From positions 6,801,097-6,865,096 of the forward strand of contig CM035355.1 in the NCBI GenBank assembly GCA_020137815.1: DNA of 64,000 nucleotides. Direction: 5' to 3'. Of this stretch, positions 11,996 to 24,288 are shown in pieces. Origin of the DNA: Hormiphora californensis. Lineage: Eukaryota; Ctenophora; Tentaculata; Cydippida; Pleurobrachiidae. The notes beneath the pieces are model-generated. The model did not search any database. It was not told the DNA's origin and saw only the letters and a program-made list of their open reading frames with translations. A program made the translations under genes and the position numbers. How positions within the stretch are numbered: position 1 is the stretch's first letter; each line of letters begins with the position of its first letter.

Positions 11996-12934
11996 AGTAG
12001 GGTCGGTTGTGGGAAGTTGGGTCTGGAATTTTAAATTTGACTTGCTGATATGATTAGGGACTCTATAAAAAGTCCAAAGTACCATCCCACAGGTCTCTAA
12101 CACCCCCGGTTCACTAATTAGCCGTAATTATGTGATTTACGACGTTATCGCCAATTAGCACTAATAATACCAGTTCCTGGTCACTTAGAGCTTAGATTTT
12201 GATACCAGCTGATAGAGGATAACTAGATTAGTGGGCATTCAAAATTTTAGGTCGATCGGAGTTATGGTCGAGGAGTTATAACCGTTTTTCCGTTTGGCTG
12301 GCGGTTGGCTGGCACCACGTGGGATTACGGGTTTAGGTCGTCGTGGGAGGTCGTCATTGGTCGCGTTCGATCGGGCTCGATGAGGTGATCAAAACCTAGT
12401 GGGGCCAGACGTTGGCCCCACCCCGTTCTTGGGTTATTGGGCTTTTTCGGTTTCCCGCCAAAATATTTTCCCGCCAAAACCGAAAAAGCCTAATAACCCA
12501 AGAACGGGGTGGGGCCAAGGTCTGGCCCCACTAGGTTTTGATCACCTCATCGAGCCCGATCGAACGCGACCAATGACGACCTCCCACGACGACCTAAACC
12601 CGTAATCCCACGTGGTGCCAGCCAACCGCCAGCCAAACGGAAAAACGGTTATAACTCCTCGACCATAACTCCGATCGACCTAAAATTTTGAATGCCCACT
12701 AATCTAGTTATCCTCTATCAGCTGGTATCAAAATCTAAGCTCTAAGTGACCAGGAACTGGTATTATTAGTGCTAATTGGCGATAACGTCATAAATCACAT
12801 AATTACGGCTAATTAGTGAACCGGGGGTGGTAGAGACCTGTGGGATGGTACTTTGGACTTTTTATAGAGTCCCTAATCATATCAGCAAGTCAAATTTAAA
12901 ATTCGAGACCCAACTTCCCACAACCGACCCTACT
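11996..12934. repeat. 939-bp near-perfect palindrome (large foldback element)
   Basis: The left arm begins AGTAGGGTCGGTTGTGGG and the right arm ends with its complement. The arms are about 455 bp each and match almost base for base, with a few substitutions (for example GGTCTGG at left against TCGAGACC at right). The centre near 12450-12482 holds two direct copies of TTTTCCCGCCAAAA. No transposase is encoded. The flanks share only a short AAT, so a target-site duplication is not certain. Confidence 0.9.
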
Positions 12935-13183
12935 AATAAAGAGAGAATGACTGGCCAAAATGAAGAGACAAAAAGGGTAGAATTATAACTGAGAGAGAGC
13001 CTCCAAAGTACTACTTTTGGAGTGAGGATTCTCATGAAATGCAACTCAGTAAGTTGGATCGCGAGTCGCCGACGACGTCGTGATAGTCATAAAAGTTTTG
13101 CAAGTCGAGACAATAGCTAAGAGGCGAAGAAAGAAGGGTGAGAGAGAAATTAGGGATAGAGAGAGAAAGAGAGGGAGACAGAG

Positions 13184-13247
<64 letters not shown>

Positions 13248-13624
13248 GAAGCATCATCGGCTGGGATTGTTAAACCATGTACCTGTTACACTACATGCAA
13301 CCCTGTATACATCGCTCCATCCCAACTGCATAAAACTCTCTCTAGTATGGGTTGTGTAGTTTCATGAAACTCTCCCCTTCCGTCTCTTGACACGAGATAG
13401 TCGTCTAGATATTATGGCTTTAATAAAACCCGGATGAAGTTTAACCCTCAGACAACCTTGTGCTTCTCTCATCCCTTTTTTGACACGTGCGGCATTACCA
13501 CCCCACTGTCACTACATGGGTGTCTGTAGATACAAGGGCCACTTTAATATCATAATGCAATGGGTGTCTGTTGTAGATGCCGGTATGAGCGTGAAAGTGA
13601 CATGTCTGTCTGTCTGTCTGTCTG
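12935..13624. other. Repeat-containing stretch, no gene recognised
   Basis: It contains a (GA)n tract at about 13187-13247 and a (TGTC)n tetranucleotide run at about 13603-13626. Arg-Glu repeat reading frames across the GA tract are artefacts of the microsatellite. Confidence 0.5.
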
Positions 13625-15475
13625 TCATGTTTGTACCCGGAATGAGTTGGCCACAGTTTTCTCAATAAACGGGATCACAATCTGCCTCCCCAATCCTCCC
13701 TCATCCTCAACCTCCTTCTTCTTTTCCTTGTTCCTTTTTAGAGTTCCAGTTGGAGTTCTTGGCAAAGTGCCACCTGCCGTTGAAAGCCGCTTCGTCCTCT
13801 TCTTCTCTCCGTAGGATAACTTCCGGAGAGCTTCCTCGCTCAGACTGGATGTCGAGGTTTTCTTTCTCCCCATCTTGGGTGTCTTCTCTCCATTACTCTT
13901 TCCCCAAACACCGTAGATAGGACTGAGGAGGTCCTCTGTAGAACCAAAAACAGTTGAGTCAGATTGGATGCTGGTGGTTGAGGTTTTCTTTCGGCGTGCT
14001 TTGGGAGTTTTACCACCGCCACCGCCGTTATTGATGGTCGACTCAGAGTGGCATTGTCGTGCTCGAAACATGACAAACGGAAACAATAAAGGAGAGGAAA
14101 TGCCAGAGCAGAGGGGAAACCATATGATCAAGTGATGGGTGGAGATGTAGCAAGTGGTATCAGTATCACTATTATCTATTTTGTTACAGTCTCTCTTTCT
14201 CCATCTCTCCCTATTGTTTTGGTACAATCTCTCATTTTCCCTCTCTCTATGTTGTTACAGTATCTCTATCATGGTTGTCACTGTCTCTCTCTCTGGAATT
14301 CAAATATTGGTATGCTTCACATGATCTCAAGGCCATAACTGATTATTGCAACATTTTGGCGCCTGTCAACTTGTCAATCATTTGTCGTACAGCCGATAAT
14401 TTCTAAATTCCACATATCGGCCGAAAAAAAGGTTGAAAATAAGAAGAAAAGAGACATGGATTGAAGCTGTGAACTTAGGAGCGAAGCCTATAAACCACTC
14501 AAGACAGGAATAAACTCTTTGGTACCCCGCAGATTCCTAGAAAGGGAGGGAGGGTCTAGAAGAGACCGTGCCGATACTAGACTAGCAAAGCAAGGATTCT
14601 AAAACCAGTATCGAAAACGTGTTTTGAAAAAAGAGAGAAACAACTTCCAAATTCACCTATAACAACCTTGTCATCGAAATAAGAGAGGGTGAGGTTATTT
14701 TCTCCCCGTTTTAAATTTAAAATTAATTCAAAACAAACAGGGTGATGACAAGGCATGCTTAGAGCACAAGGCCGACCACTTCAGCCAGATGTAGGGAGGA
14801 GGCGGTGAGATATGAAAGGTTAGGATGAGGTAGCATGAAGGCAGGGAGAATCACAGTTCAAATTCCAGCCCAATTAAACAGGGAGACAGAGAGATAGGGG
14901 GAGATAGAGAGAAAGAGATAGTTAGAGAGATACTATAAACGAGAAATACCGCCCTAAAACTGGCAACGGCATCTACTACCGACATGCTTCCGATATAAGT
15001 AATACCCCGTACTAAAAAGGTACAACTCATTATATACGGGTTGTAAACCAGAAAAAGCAGTGTACAACAAGCCAATAAACATTAGGCTACACATGAGAGA
15101 GCTGTGAAAGGGGGAAAGAGACAAATCGTTTATGGGCGACCGGAAGGGCGTGGGAAAATGTGATTATGTACTGTGTATTGCTCAGTTCCCTGCATCATGT
15201 GTAATGCTTGTACAGTCTGTATCAGGATATTGTGTAATCTGAGTACAATTCCATTAAAATCTCTACCAATATGAGACATAGACAACCGATTTGATGAATT
15301 CATTCAACGGGGAACTGAGCTCTAAGGCTACCAGAATTGTAATATGCAGGTTGGTTAGTGCAGCTATAACCAACTCGCATATTACAATTCTGGTAGAGCG
15401 TTAAAACCGAGGTTTTAAACATGGTATTGTAATGTGTTAGTGGTAGATGATAGATTTCTCTCTTTCTCTCTCCCA

Positions 15476-15544
<69 letters not shown>

Positions 15545-15809
15545 TCTCTCTCTGTACCCTAATACACACCGCATATTGCTGGATGGGTTCAAGGAACTCA
15601 GGACCGGGCTCCGAACACCTCCTCCTCCTCCTACCTCCCACGATGACGTCATGAAAACAGGCCGTGTCATGGTTACAAAACTTCTCCGGTCGACCTCTCG
15701 TCCCACTTCCACAGGTGAACAGCTCCGACACGGAGGGGAGAGATAACTTCCGGCCAACTGTACGTCTCCGGGGGAGGGATGAGTGTCGAGATGATGAGTT
15801 GCTGTTCAT
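13625..15809 (-). CDS. Candidate two-exon gene or 3' part of a larger gene: Ser/Arg/Lys-rich protein tail
   Basis: Two minus-strand segments read together. The first is 15809-15635: ATG at 15809, or an internal acceptor at 15801, with donor GTAGGA. The second is 14061-13625, with an acceptor ending TTTCGAG. The phase-1 junction gives codon GCA and then an open frame of 144 residues to TGA. The first part has SRHSSLPRRRTVGRKLS, which looks like a basophilic-kinase target. The second has two related blocks of KTPKxxRKKTSTxS and a Lys/Glu-rich segment, and ends NSFRVQT. No domain is recognised. Other minus-strand exon-like segments (17521-17906, 20835-20940, 30607-31164) might belong to the same gene, but the joins are unproven. 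Confidence is moderate because the acceptor is weak. Confidence 0.4.
15328..15396. other. 69-nt pre-miRNA-like hairpin
   Basis: Arms 15328-15356 and 15368-15396 form a 29-bp stem with two adjacent mismatches (AG opposite GA) and an 11-nt loop (AGTGCAGCTAT). The size and loop fit an animal pre-miRNA, but a very small palindromic repeat would look the same. No conserved seed is recognised. It lies in the putative intron between 14061 and 15635. Confidence 0.45.
15479..15553. repeat. (CT)n microsatellite
   Basis: Uninterrupted CT dinucleotides over about 60-75 bp. Unlike most tracts between 11 and 24 kb, the pyrimidines are on the plus strand. Confidence 0.9.
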
Positions 15810-17520
15810 TCCGGAAGATGTCAGGTTCCAAGAAAATGGGCAGAAAGTGCAGGGCTGTACAAAATGTGGAATTACGTGCAGTCCAAAATATTAATAGCCC
15901 TAATTGTGTTAGGAAAAACCTCTCTCTCACTTTTTCTCTCCTTCTTTCTCTATCTCTCTCTGTGCAGCGTTGCGTGGGAAACTGTGTGAAAAAGTACACC
16001 CAGTGTGTGTGCAGCACCAATGACTTACCACCAACCAAACATGGCTGGAGCGCCCAACTGGCCAAACAGTAAACACCGTCCCAATAACACACTAGTCCAG
16101 AATATATTCTAAACAGTGGTTACTGCCCCTTTACTATTGGAGCTGCCCCAGCACTGGGTAATATATGCAGATGTGTAGCTAAGTTGGTTATCATGCAGTG
16201 TGTTTTGAAGCATAATTGTGAACAGAATCATGAAGTGTATTATTGACATCTACAATCGGGGACCAATGAAAGACTAAATGATTAGACGAGGGAGAGAAGC
16301 TACGAGGGAGAGAAGCTACCATGGGGAGGTTACAATAAAAGAAAGAAGCTATCTGAGAGCTTGAGTCTGTGTATTTTCCTAAGAATTAGAAACCAGACAG
16401 ATCACGGACACTAAGATGGTTCTTGGCACGTCACGGACGCTTTGCTGGCAAGTATCTACATAAGAACAAGATCGGTAGCAGCTGTAGAACTATTGACAAT
16501 GGTGGGAAAGTGCTAGACGACAAACGAGGATCTTTATCTATAAAACATGTCATATTTCCTCTCTCCTAATAGATAGTATCTGTATCGGACTTGTCAGGCA
16601 CTGACTGTACATCACGCACCCCGGCCCGGTGCGAAGAGGACGGTCTTATATGAGACAATATTGGACACACTGAATCATGCAAGAAGTCAACTGCTACTGT
16701 TACAGTAATACTGTTTATGTACAAAACCGAGCTACAGCAAGAAAATACATGATGACATGAGAGTGACACAACGAGCGGGAAATGAATCATAAAAAAGAGA
16801 GGGAGACACCAGCAAAAAAGGGAGGGAAATGTAACTATACAGATCAAGCTACTACCACACTCTAAACGTGAAACAGCATTGGTTGTTGCAACAACTTGTG
16901 GTTTTCAGCTATACACAAGATGGGAATCTGGTGGGAGAGTGTGTTACCCCTGGTAACCACACATCACGTGACTCTCTCCAAGCGCTCTCATTGGTCAATC
17001 CCAATACCACGTGATCTTGTTCTCGTCTCTCATTGGCTAACAAGATCTCACGGCCAGCTCTACAGTTAAGAAGGAAGTGAAGGAGGAGGATTTTAAAGAA
17101 CCATGGGAGAAAATACCCCTAATACCACGTGACCTAAATACTGTATTCTCATTGGTTGAGAGGAAGTGGTTGACGGATTTCTATTGGTCGACCCCCTACA
17201 ATGGGTGCATCCCCCCAAAACAACAAGAGGGGTCGAACCCGGAAGGGTATTGCAGATAATTAATATTTGGAGAAGGGGAGAGAGACAACGTACGATTAAT
17301 TGGCATTGTTCCCTGTCAAATAGTTGTAAGGGGAAGCGTTTGCGTTGGGCCTACTGTAGAGAGAGAGAGTGCCGAGGGGTATAGAGTGGGGAGTCGGGGA
17401 CTATAATAGTATATGATGTACTACATGCATGATCTTATGAGTATATGATTGTGAAGTAACAATAACTAGAAAAGTAAATCGTTTTACTCGCCACACAATC
17501 AAGTAATTAATTTTACTCAC
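15810..17520. other. Mostly intergenic or intronic; no firm gene
   Basis: A minus-strand GTAAGT donor follows an open segment near 16092-16030, but I could not phase it with the neighbouring exons. Two tandem copies of ACGAGGGAGAGAAGCTAC lie near 16288-16320. Confidence 0.35.
16960..17195. promoter_or_regulatory. Cluster of CACGTG E-boxes and ATTGG/CCAAT motifs
   Basis: CACGTG occurs three times (about 16965, 17011, 17126), each within 25-35 bp of an ATTGG motif. The order CACGTGACCTAAATA followed by CTCATTGGTTG closely resembles the core of the MITE family at 5778 and 39346. This may be a degraded MITE rather than a native promoter. No adjacent gene start is supported. Confidence 0.35.
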
Positions 17521-17906
17521 CCTTTTTTCGCACTCCGTCGCTACGTTTATCCGTGCTGAAATGGAATTTAGATTAGCAAACTAAAACAACCCCAAAACGC
17601 TTAACCCCTTATATCCCAAAATGTCAAAAGTACATCGTAACCCCTCTTTCACCCCAATAAACCAATCACAATCTGACAAACATACAAGAAGAGGAAGAAA
17701 TATTGCAGATTGACCCATGATCAATGCAGTCACCATGGTTACCATGGTAACCACAGGAATTCCCCTCCACAACAACCCCCATCATCACCCCATCATCTGC
17801 ATCATAATCCTCATCATCATCATTCACCCACAACCAGAGAATCAGGGAGAAATGAAGGACAAGAACCGAGGCTAGGATAACAAACAAAAACGACATGATC
17901 CAGAAA
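17521..17906 (-). CDS. Candidate exons: membrane segment plus acidic region
   Basis: On the minus strand an open segment from about 17906 codes MSFLFVILASVL, a hydrophobic stretch of about 25 residues, followed by an acidic NDDDEDYDADD run, and can end at a GTAACC donor inside the palindrome GGTTACCATGGTAACC. A 35-nt exon-like segment (17555-17521) bounded by TTTCAG and GTGAGT would continue in phase. There is no family match and the evidence is only splice-like signals and frame, so this is speculative. Confidence 0.2.
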
Positions 17907-18399
17907 GATATGGTTTGAATTTCTCGGATAATACAATGTCTCAATGTGGAAGATATAGCGAGACTATATTGAGGATCAAATATAGGGCCGCCAGCCTCTG
18001 TTATCTATAATAGTCTGCAGACAAGACAATTTGAAACAGTTCTTTGTCCCAAATCCACATCTTCGGTTTCATAAAAAACTCGAGACTCATTAAACAAATC
18101 TATGAAACTCAAAACCTTGCAATCAGATTTCAAGGAAGATCAGCGAACATGGATCATGAAAAATATAATTTCCTGCAGTCACCATCGCTTGATCGTAGTC
18201 ACAATCATTTGAATCGGAAGAACGCTGTTTACCACCTACCTCAGTAAAGTATGGAATTATAGCTACTGCTGCAATGGCTGGAAACAATGTAGGTCGACAT
18301 TCTATTCACAGGAGCTGTGTGTTTTCCTTTTGGTGATCAGTCGCATAAAAATAGCAAAATTAGCCCGGAACTCAATTTAACCGCATACAAAAAGGGAAA

Positions 18400-19240
18400 A
18401 AACCCATTCACTCCATCCCCCCCCTCCTTTTCCCCTCCTCCCCCTTTCCCCCCCCCTTTCCCCCTCCTCTTTCTCTTCCCTTTTCTTTTTTCTCCCCCCC
18501 CCTTCCCCCTCTCTTCTCTCTCCTTTCCCCTTTCCCCACATTAAACGGTAGGCCCCCTGACGGAAACGGGGGTTGTGATTGGGCGTAGGCCCCCCCGGGA
18601 GAACGAGTAAAAATGGTAAGGGGTTTAATGGGAAAAGGGAAAGGAAGGAAAAAAAAAGGAAAGAAGGTGGGGGGAGAAGAAAAAAAGGGGGGAAAAAGGG
18701 GGGAAAAAGGGGAAAAAAAGAAACAGGGGAATAAAACCTCTGCCGCTACGGGAAAAAAGGGGGGGACACGAAAAGGGGAAATAAAAAATATCCAACAACC
18801 AAAGGGGCAATGAAAAAACCCGGGTTTATGAGTTTAAAACGTTTGGACTGGGGGTAAAAAGTTTTTGGATAGAAAACGGGGGGAAAGGGAGGAAAGAGGA
18901 AGGGGGGGGAAAAAAAAGAAGGGGGAAAAGGGGGTGGAAAAGGGGGGAAAAAAAATTCCCCAAAAAAATTGAACGGCTCGAAAATAAAACCCCCCCTTGC
19001 TTGCAGGGAAAAAAAAGGGGGAAAAAAGGGGGGGGGAAAAAGGGGGAAAAAACCCAGAAAAGGGGGGGGGGAAAAAAAAAAGGGAAAAAAGGGAAAAAAG
19101 GGGAAACAAAGGGGGGGGAAAAAAGGGGGAAAAAAAGGAGGAGAAAGGGGGGAAGGAAAAGGGGGGGGGGGGAAAGGAAAAAAAAAAGGGGTTTGGAAAA
19201 AAAAGGGGGGGGGGGCTTTTGAGTCACTATCAGGGGGTCT
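18400..19240. other. Probable low-quality sequence patch
   Basis: The stretch is a succession of homopolymer blocks (C, T, then G and A runs) with almost no normal sequence. It gives Lys/Gly or Pro/Phe reading frames in every direction. It looks like an erroneous consensus over purine-rich simple sequence. I annotate no gene in it. Confidence 0.6.
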
Positions 19241-19519
19241 CTCCTGGGGGTAAACTATCCTCTCTGGGACGGCCTACTCATCTTCTCAGGGGAGGCGTAA
19301 ATGGCTGGAGTAGTCCTCCGGGGGCTAACTGTGGGGACTACTTCTGGGAGGGGTAAACTATCGACGTGGCATACGTGCGTCCAAAGAGAGTGGGTAAGGC
19401 GTGAGACCCATGCGGACAAGCTTGTAGATTAAAGTGTGTAGATGTGCGTGCATAGTACGGCCCTCTCGTGGTAGTACACAGCAGCTAATCATGGTAATCG
19501 GGGCATCATTCATTACTGT

Positions 19520-19535
19520 AGAGAGAGAGAGAGAA

Positions 19536-19613
<78 letters not shown>

Positions 19614-19630
19614 AGAGAGAGAGATAGAGC
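19520..19630. repeat. (GA)n microsatellite
   Basis: About 100 bp of GA dinucleotides with a few interruptions. Predicted Arg-Glu or Ser-Leu peptides over it are artefacts. Confidence 0.9.
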
Positions 19631-20009
19631 GGGAGGCAGAGTAAGAGAGAGAGACACGAGGGAAATAAACCATCTGACTGGTTCGCTCCAACAGACTACC
19701 GAACAGTCGGGCGCCACGACACCGTGCACCATGAATACCTACTAGGAATAAATCCGCAACAACCAAGAGAGACACATGACGTATACAACCAAGGCGCCAG
19801 TATATGTAATTATGAGCGATATACTCGTCAATTGGACATCGTGAATAGTGAATCGTGTAGAGATGATGGTCATGATTGGAAAAGCGGGGGAGGCAGTGAG
19901 AGAGAGAGCTGAGTAAAAGAAGGGGGTGAGAAATCATTCAGACCACATAAAATGTGACCTCTGATGAATAGTAAACAGCTCGTACGAGAGAGGTCCTGCC
20001 TGCAGGAAT

Positions 20010-20180
<171 letters not shown>

Positions 20181-20834
20181 AAAGAGAGAAGTTGAGGAAA
20201 GAGAGACAACTGACTCGACTCTCGAGACATTTCAATGGAAGAATCGAGGAGTGTAATTTCGCAAACAAGTGTTATAGTAGTAGTAGTAGAGGTCTGAGGC
20301 AAATTGACACTCTCTTCCACTGAATGGAGTGGTGACAACCTGAAAATATCGGTGATCTAAGGTGAAAAAGAGCTGCATTCCCCTGCCTACTACAGAATCA
20401 TTCCCCTGAGCTGCCTATAATACAGAATCATTTAGTGGGTATTAGATGAAGGGATGAAGTCAGAACTGAGAGCGGAACAGAGCAAGACATGGTCATGAAC
20501 AAAGCGATATATCAATTTGTTCCATCATTTACCAGCCAATACCCCGAACCGTCATTAGTATTAGTAACACTAATACCCATCCCGTCTACCACCATCTTGA
20601 TTCTTGTTAAACTTTTGGTAACGAAATTACCACTCCCGGCCTTCGTTACCAGTTCTAAAATCCTATAAAACTCCACTCCAGTTGTTCTGGAAGGACCGTT
20701 TGTGGCGAAGTTTTCACCTCACGGCTCACTATGTACCACCCAGGCCCCAGCATAGACTTTTCACCCCGAAACGTACCACCCAGCCAATCCCCCACCCCGC
20801 CCAAACCCCCCTCGCCCAAACCACCCATACCCAC

Positions 20835-20940
20835 CTGTGTAGGCGTGTTGAGGACTGGTATCCTGCTGTGTTGTCAGGACCCGTCCAATACTACTAAGAA
20901 ACACATCCGTCATCAACCCGCCGCTAGTGGTGGAGCTGGG
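20835..20940 (-). CDS. Isolated exon-like segment, unknown protein
   Basis: A 106-nt open segment on the minus strand is bounded by CACCAG and GTGGGT and codes SGGLMTDVFLSSIGRV followed by LTTQQDTSPQHAYTG. The composition looks like real protein rather than repeat. No neighbour could be joined to it with confidence. It lies in a repeat-rich region and might belong to the minus-strand gene with exons at 30607-31164. Confidence 0.3.
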
Positions 20941-21248
20941 CTGGTGGCAATAGTAGGATGTAATGTGGAACAACATGTTGGATACAAACAGGTGGAATTG
21001 GGAACTAAAATAGAAGCTGCAAAGTTGGGCTGTGGTCGGTGCGGTAAGAGAAATGAGATAAAAGCAGATCAGATAAATAGATAAAACAGGAACAGATATA
21101 GAGCGCACATAAGTCAGGTCATTTTGCAACAGCAATTTCTGCAGTGAAACCGCAGACAATGCAGGGAGTTGAAGAGAGCAAACCGCAAATGGTACACAGA
21201 CTACCCTACTGCAGGTGAGGGTGAGAAAACTAAGGGGTGAGAGAGAGG

Positions 21249-21393
<145 letters not shown>

Positions 21394-21579
21394 AACTGCA
21401 GAACTACTAACCCCTCTCTCTCTCACGGTTGCCCAGGAGCGTTGACAAGGCGCACCACATCTCTACTACACACACGACATGTGGCACGAGAGGGACATGT
21501 TTAACAGTCATGGCTTGTTGCTGTCAGTGTTGAACTCTGCCAACACAGTGCCTAGCAACCAACTCGACAGAGTGTCTAG

Positions 21580-21660
21580 CAAGTTGGCTGTTAGCTGCTA
21601 GCAAGTTAGCTGCTAGCTGCTAGCAAGTTGTCAAGTTAGCTGCTAGCAAGTTGTCAAGTA
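21580..21660. repeat. Short tandem repeat based on TTAGCTGCTAGCAAG
   Basis: GCTGCTAGCAAGTT-type units are repeated about five times. No gene is seen in the surrounding 21.5-23.1 kb, apart from the (CAT)n run at 22287-22320 and CT-rich tracts at 22640-22705 and 22800-22850. Confidence 0.6.
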
Positions 21661-22285
21661 AGGGGGAACTGATCGGGCAGAAATTAGGATATTGCTCACA
21701 TGCCGCACTCTGTGATCAGGGTTCGGTAAATCAAGATATTGCCAGAGATAATACCTTTAGAGAGATAATAGAGATTAGAGATACAGGAAACAGGAAACAG
21801 ATGTGGGGAGCCTGCAATAGCAACGACGAGGATGTAGTGAATATAGTTGGGTAACCAGTCATGAATGCATTCAAAAGGATCAAAGTCCGGTCATAAATGC
21901 ATTCAAAAGCATCAAAGCCCGGTTATGAATGCATTAGAACTCTCAATATGTTTCACGTAGTAGCTAAAAAACAATAGGAGGGAGGGGCAAGAGAAAGGGA
22001 ATATACTCGAGCAAGCAACATCATATAACTCTGTATGACAAGCTTGAAAAGGCTGATGTAATCGCTACACATACACTACTTAGAGAGCAGCAGAAAAGAG
22101 AAGATCGAGAGAAGGAGAAGGATATAGTGTCGAGATGAATTGAGATCAATGAACGGAACGGAGAGGGTAAGTAGGAATAAGAAAAGAAAATGGTAGAATC
22201 ACCGAATATTACTGATGAGTACCTGCATCGGGCAATTGTAATTTTCTATTTAGTTTTAACTCAATCCCCCAATACTTCATAGTGT

Positions 22286-22320
<35 letters not shown>

Positions 22321-23193
22321 TATCAATAATGCATTTAATGATGTTACACTTACATTATAATCATGCTACTAGGACCTCTCCCTTTCCCACATAGGTCACT
22401 AGAACCCTTCCTAAGTAGAATAATCTATGCACTGGAACCCGAATAAGGGGTATCAAACTAACCAATGCTGCAGACTACAGTTCAATATGTGCAGTTTCGA
22501 TTAAAAGTAAGGAAGGACTCTCTCTCTCTCTCTCTTGATTCTTGTGGGACTCAGAGGTAAGATAAAGCTGTGCATTTTCAAATTGCTACAACTCTTCGAC
22601 TTGAAAATATACTTCTCCCACCTTCTCTCTACCAAATATCTCTCTCCCTCTCTCTCTCTCTCTCCCCCTCTCTCTCCCCCTCTCCCTCTCCCTCTCTCTC
22701 TCTCAATCTATCCATCGTTGCAAGTGACTTCGACTCGCCATATATGCAGTTCCAAACTGTCTGCAACCAGCATTAGAATACTCACAATCCTCTAATCGTT
22801 CCCCTCTCACCCTCTCTCTCCCTCTCATCCCCTCTCTACTTCCTCCCTCTAACTCACTATCTATCTCACCTCTCGAATCTAGCACCTTTCTCTCACCATC
22901 ACGTTCTCTCATAAGCCCCGTATAATAATTTAGTGAACATTGTTGTCTCATATCGCATAATTATCAGTCGGATTCTACTGAGACATGGCTGTAATGGAGA
23001 GTGCAAGAGCAGTCGCTACCAGGGAGGTAGAGGACCTAGCTTAGTGCCCAAGAAAGAGGTACAAGAGAGATTGGTAATAGAAAATAACAGAACTAAACCA
23101 AGTAAGACACAAAATAAAATAAGAGAGTTCAGTCAGAGCGACAGAGTTGAGAGTAGGATGAGTCAATATAACTAAAACCATGCCAGATTTCAG

Positions 23194-23280
23194 GTGGAAG
23201 AGCGCATCTAGAGAACCAAAACTCCGTCTCCAACTCCGCGAAATAACAAAATTGTGTTCAACATTCAACAGTACGTGCAG
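23194..23280 (+). CDS. Candidate exon, unknown protein
   Basis: An 87-nt segment bounded by TTTCAG and GTACAT is open in phase (1 nt, 28 codons, 2 nt) and codes WKSASREPKLRLQLREIT followed by KLCSTFNSTCR. Nothing else supports it. Confidence 0.2.
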
Positions 23281-23559
23281 GTACATAACATATCAAGGAG
23301 GCATGATGCCGATAAATAAAGAGGGCTGTCAGGGTAGCCTATCACACACCATCCCCTACAATTTTGTGTAACTCTATCACGTGAAAAAACAGCAAAAACA
23401 GTGAAAAAACAGCAGTGCATTGGTGTTCTAGAAAAAATTAATCATCATCAGACCCCGGTTAAAATGATGACGGAATATACCGGCGGCACAAGTAGACACG
23501 ACGTGAGAAGATAGTGCAAAGGGTGAAGATAAAGAGAGTAGGAGAGAGTGGCGAAGAGC

Positions 23560-23580
23560 GGGGAGAGAGAGAGAGAGAGG

Positions 23581-23618
<38 letters not shown>

Positions 23619-23646
23619 AGAAGGAAGATAGAGAGTGAGAGAGAGA

Positions 23647-23719
<73 letters not shown>

Positions 23720-23852
23720 AGCGACACAGTTTGTTCGAGAGATGGCAAGAGAAGATTCATTATATTGAGAATGAGTCTCTCATGATTGTAATCATACACA
23801 AAAACATATTGAGGCACGTTGACCAATCTGCACTATGTTGTTGTTGCACTCA

Positions 23853-23936
<84 letters not shown>

Positions 23937-23950
23937 TCTCTCTCTCTCCT
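23560..23950. repeat. (GA)n tract followed by (CT)n tract
   Basis: GA dinucleotides run from about 23563 to 23716 and CT dinucleotides from about 23857 to 23948, so the two arms are complementary and could pair over about 90 bp around a 140-bp spacer. Confidence 0.8.
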
Positions 23951-23959
23951 TCTCTCCAG

Positions 23960-24076
23960 TGGTGCGATTGTGGATTATGCATGTTGCATGACAAGGAAAC
24001 TCGCTATGTTTCACTGTCAAAACACACATGGTCCGGATATTCATCAGCGGTGAAGATATACTTTTGCCCGAAATAA
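23960..24076 (+). CDS. Candidate terminal exon, Cys-rich C-terminus
   Basis: After a CT tract and CTCTCCAG the plus strand is open for 38 codons to TAA and codes WCDCGLCMLHDKETRYV and later VKIYFCPK. The Cys spacing (CxCxxC) suggests a structured domain, but no family is recognised. The composite element's left repeat starts 12 bp after the stop. Confidence 0.25.
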   Translation, partial: WCDCGLCMLHDKETRYVSLSKHTWSGYSSAVKIYFCPK

Positions 24077-24087
24077 CACAGACAGTT

Positions 24088-24288
24088 TAGTTAGGAACAC
24101 TATTGGTGCGCGGTCGTGCCCACGGAAGGAGTGCTTGGATCATCTTGAAACCGGTTTTAAGTTAACTAATGCATATCCAAAAGTGTCTGTAGCTATTTGG
24201 GTGATGTTCTGACAATCCAATCACGAGTTATGACGAAAAAACAGTCAAAAAAGACGTTTTAAAGTGACAAAAAGGAGGATCTGAACAC
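24088..24288. repeat. Left terminal inverted repeat of the composite element
   Basis: 201 bp, matching the complement of 30109-30309 with at most a few differences. The match ends sharply at GAACAC on the inner side. Confidence 0.9.

Noticed and set aside
12399-12605. 68-codon open frame across the centre of the large palindrome
   Set aside because: It is a by-product of the inverted arms; the encoded peptide reads the same module forward and back and has no other support.
18613-19356. Lys/Gly-rich and Pro/Phe-rich open frames
   Set aside because: They lie in the homopolymer patch that looks like poor consensus.
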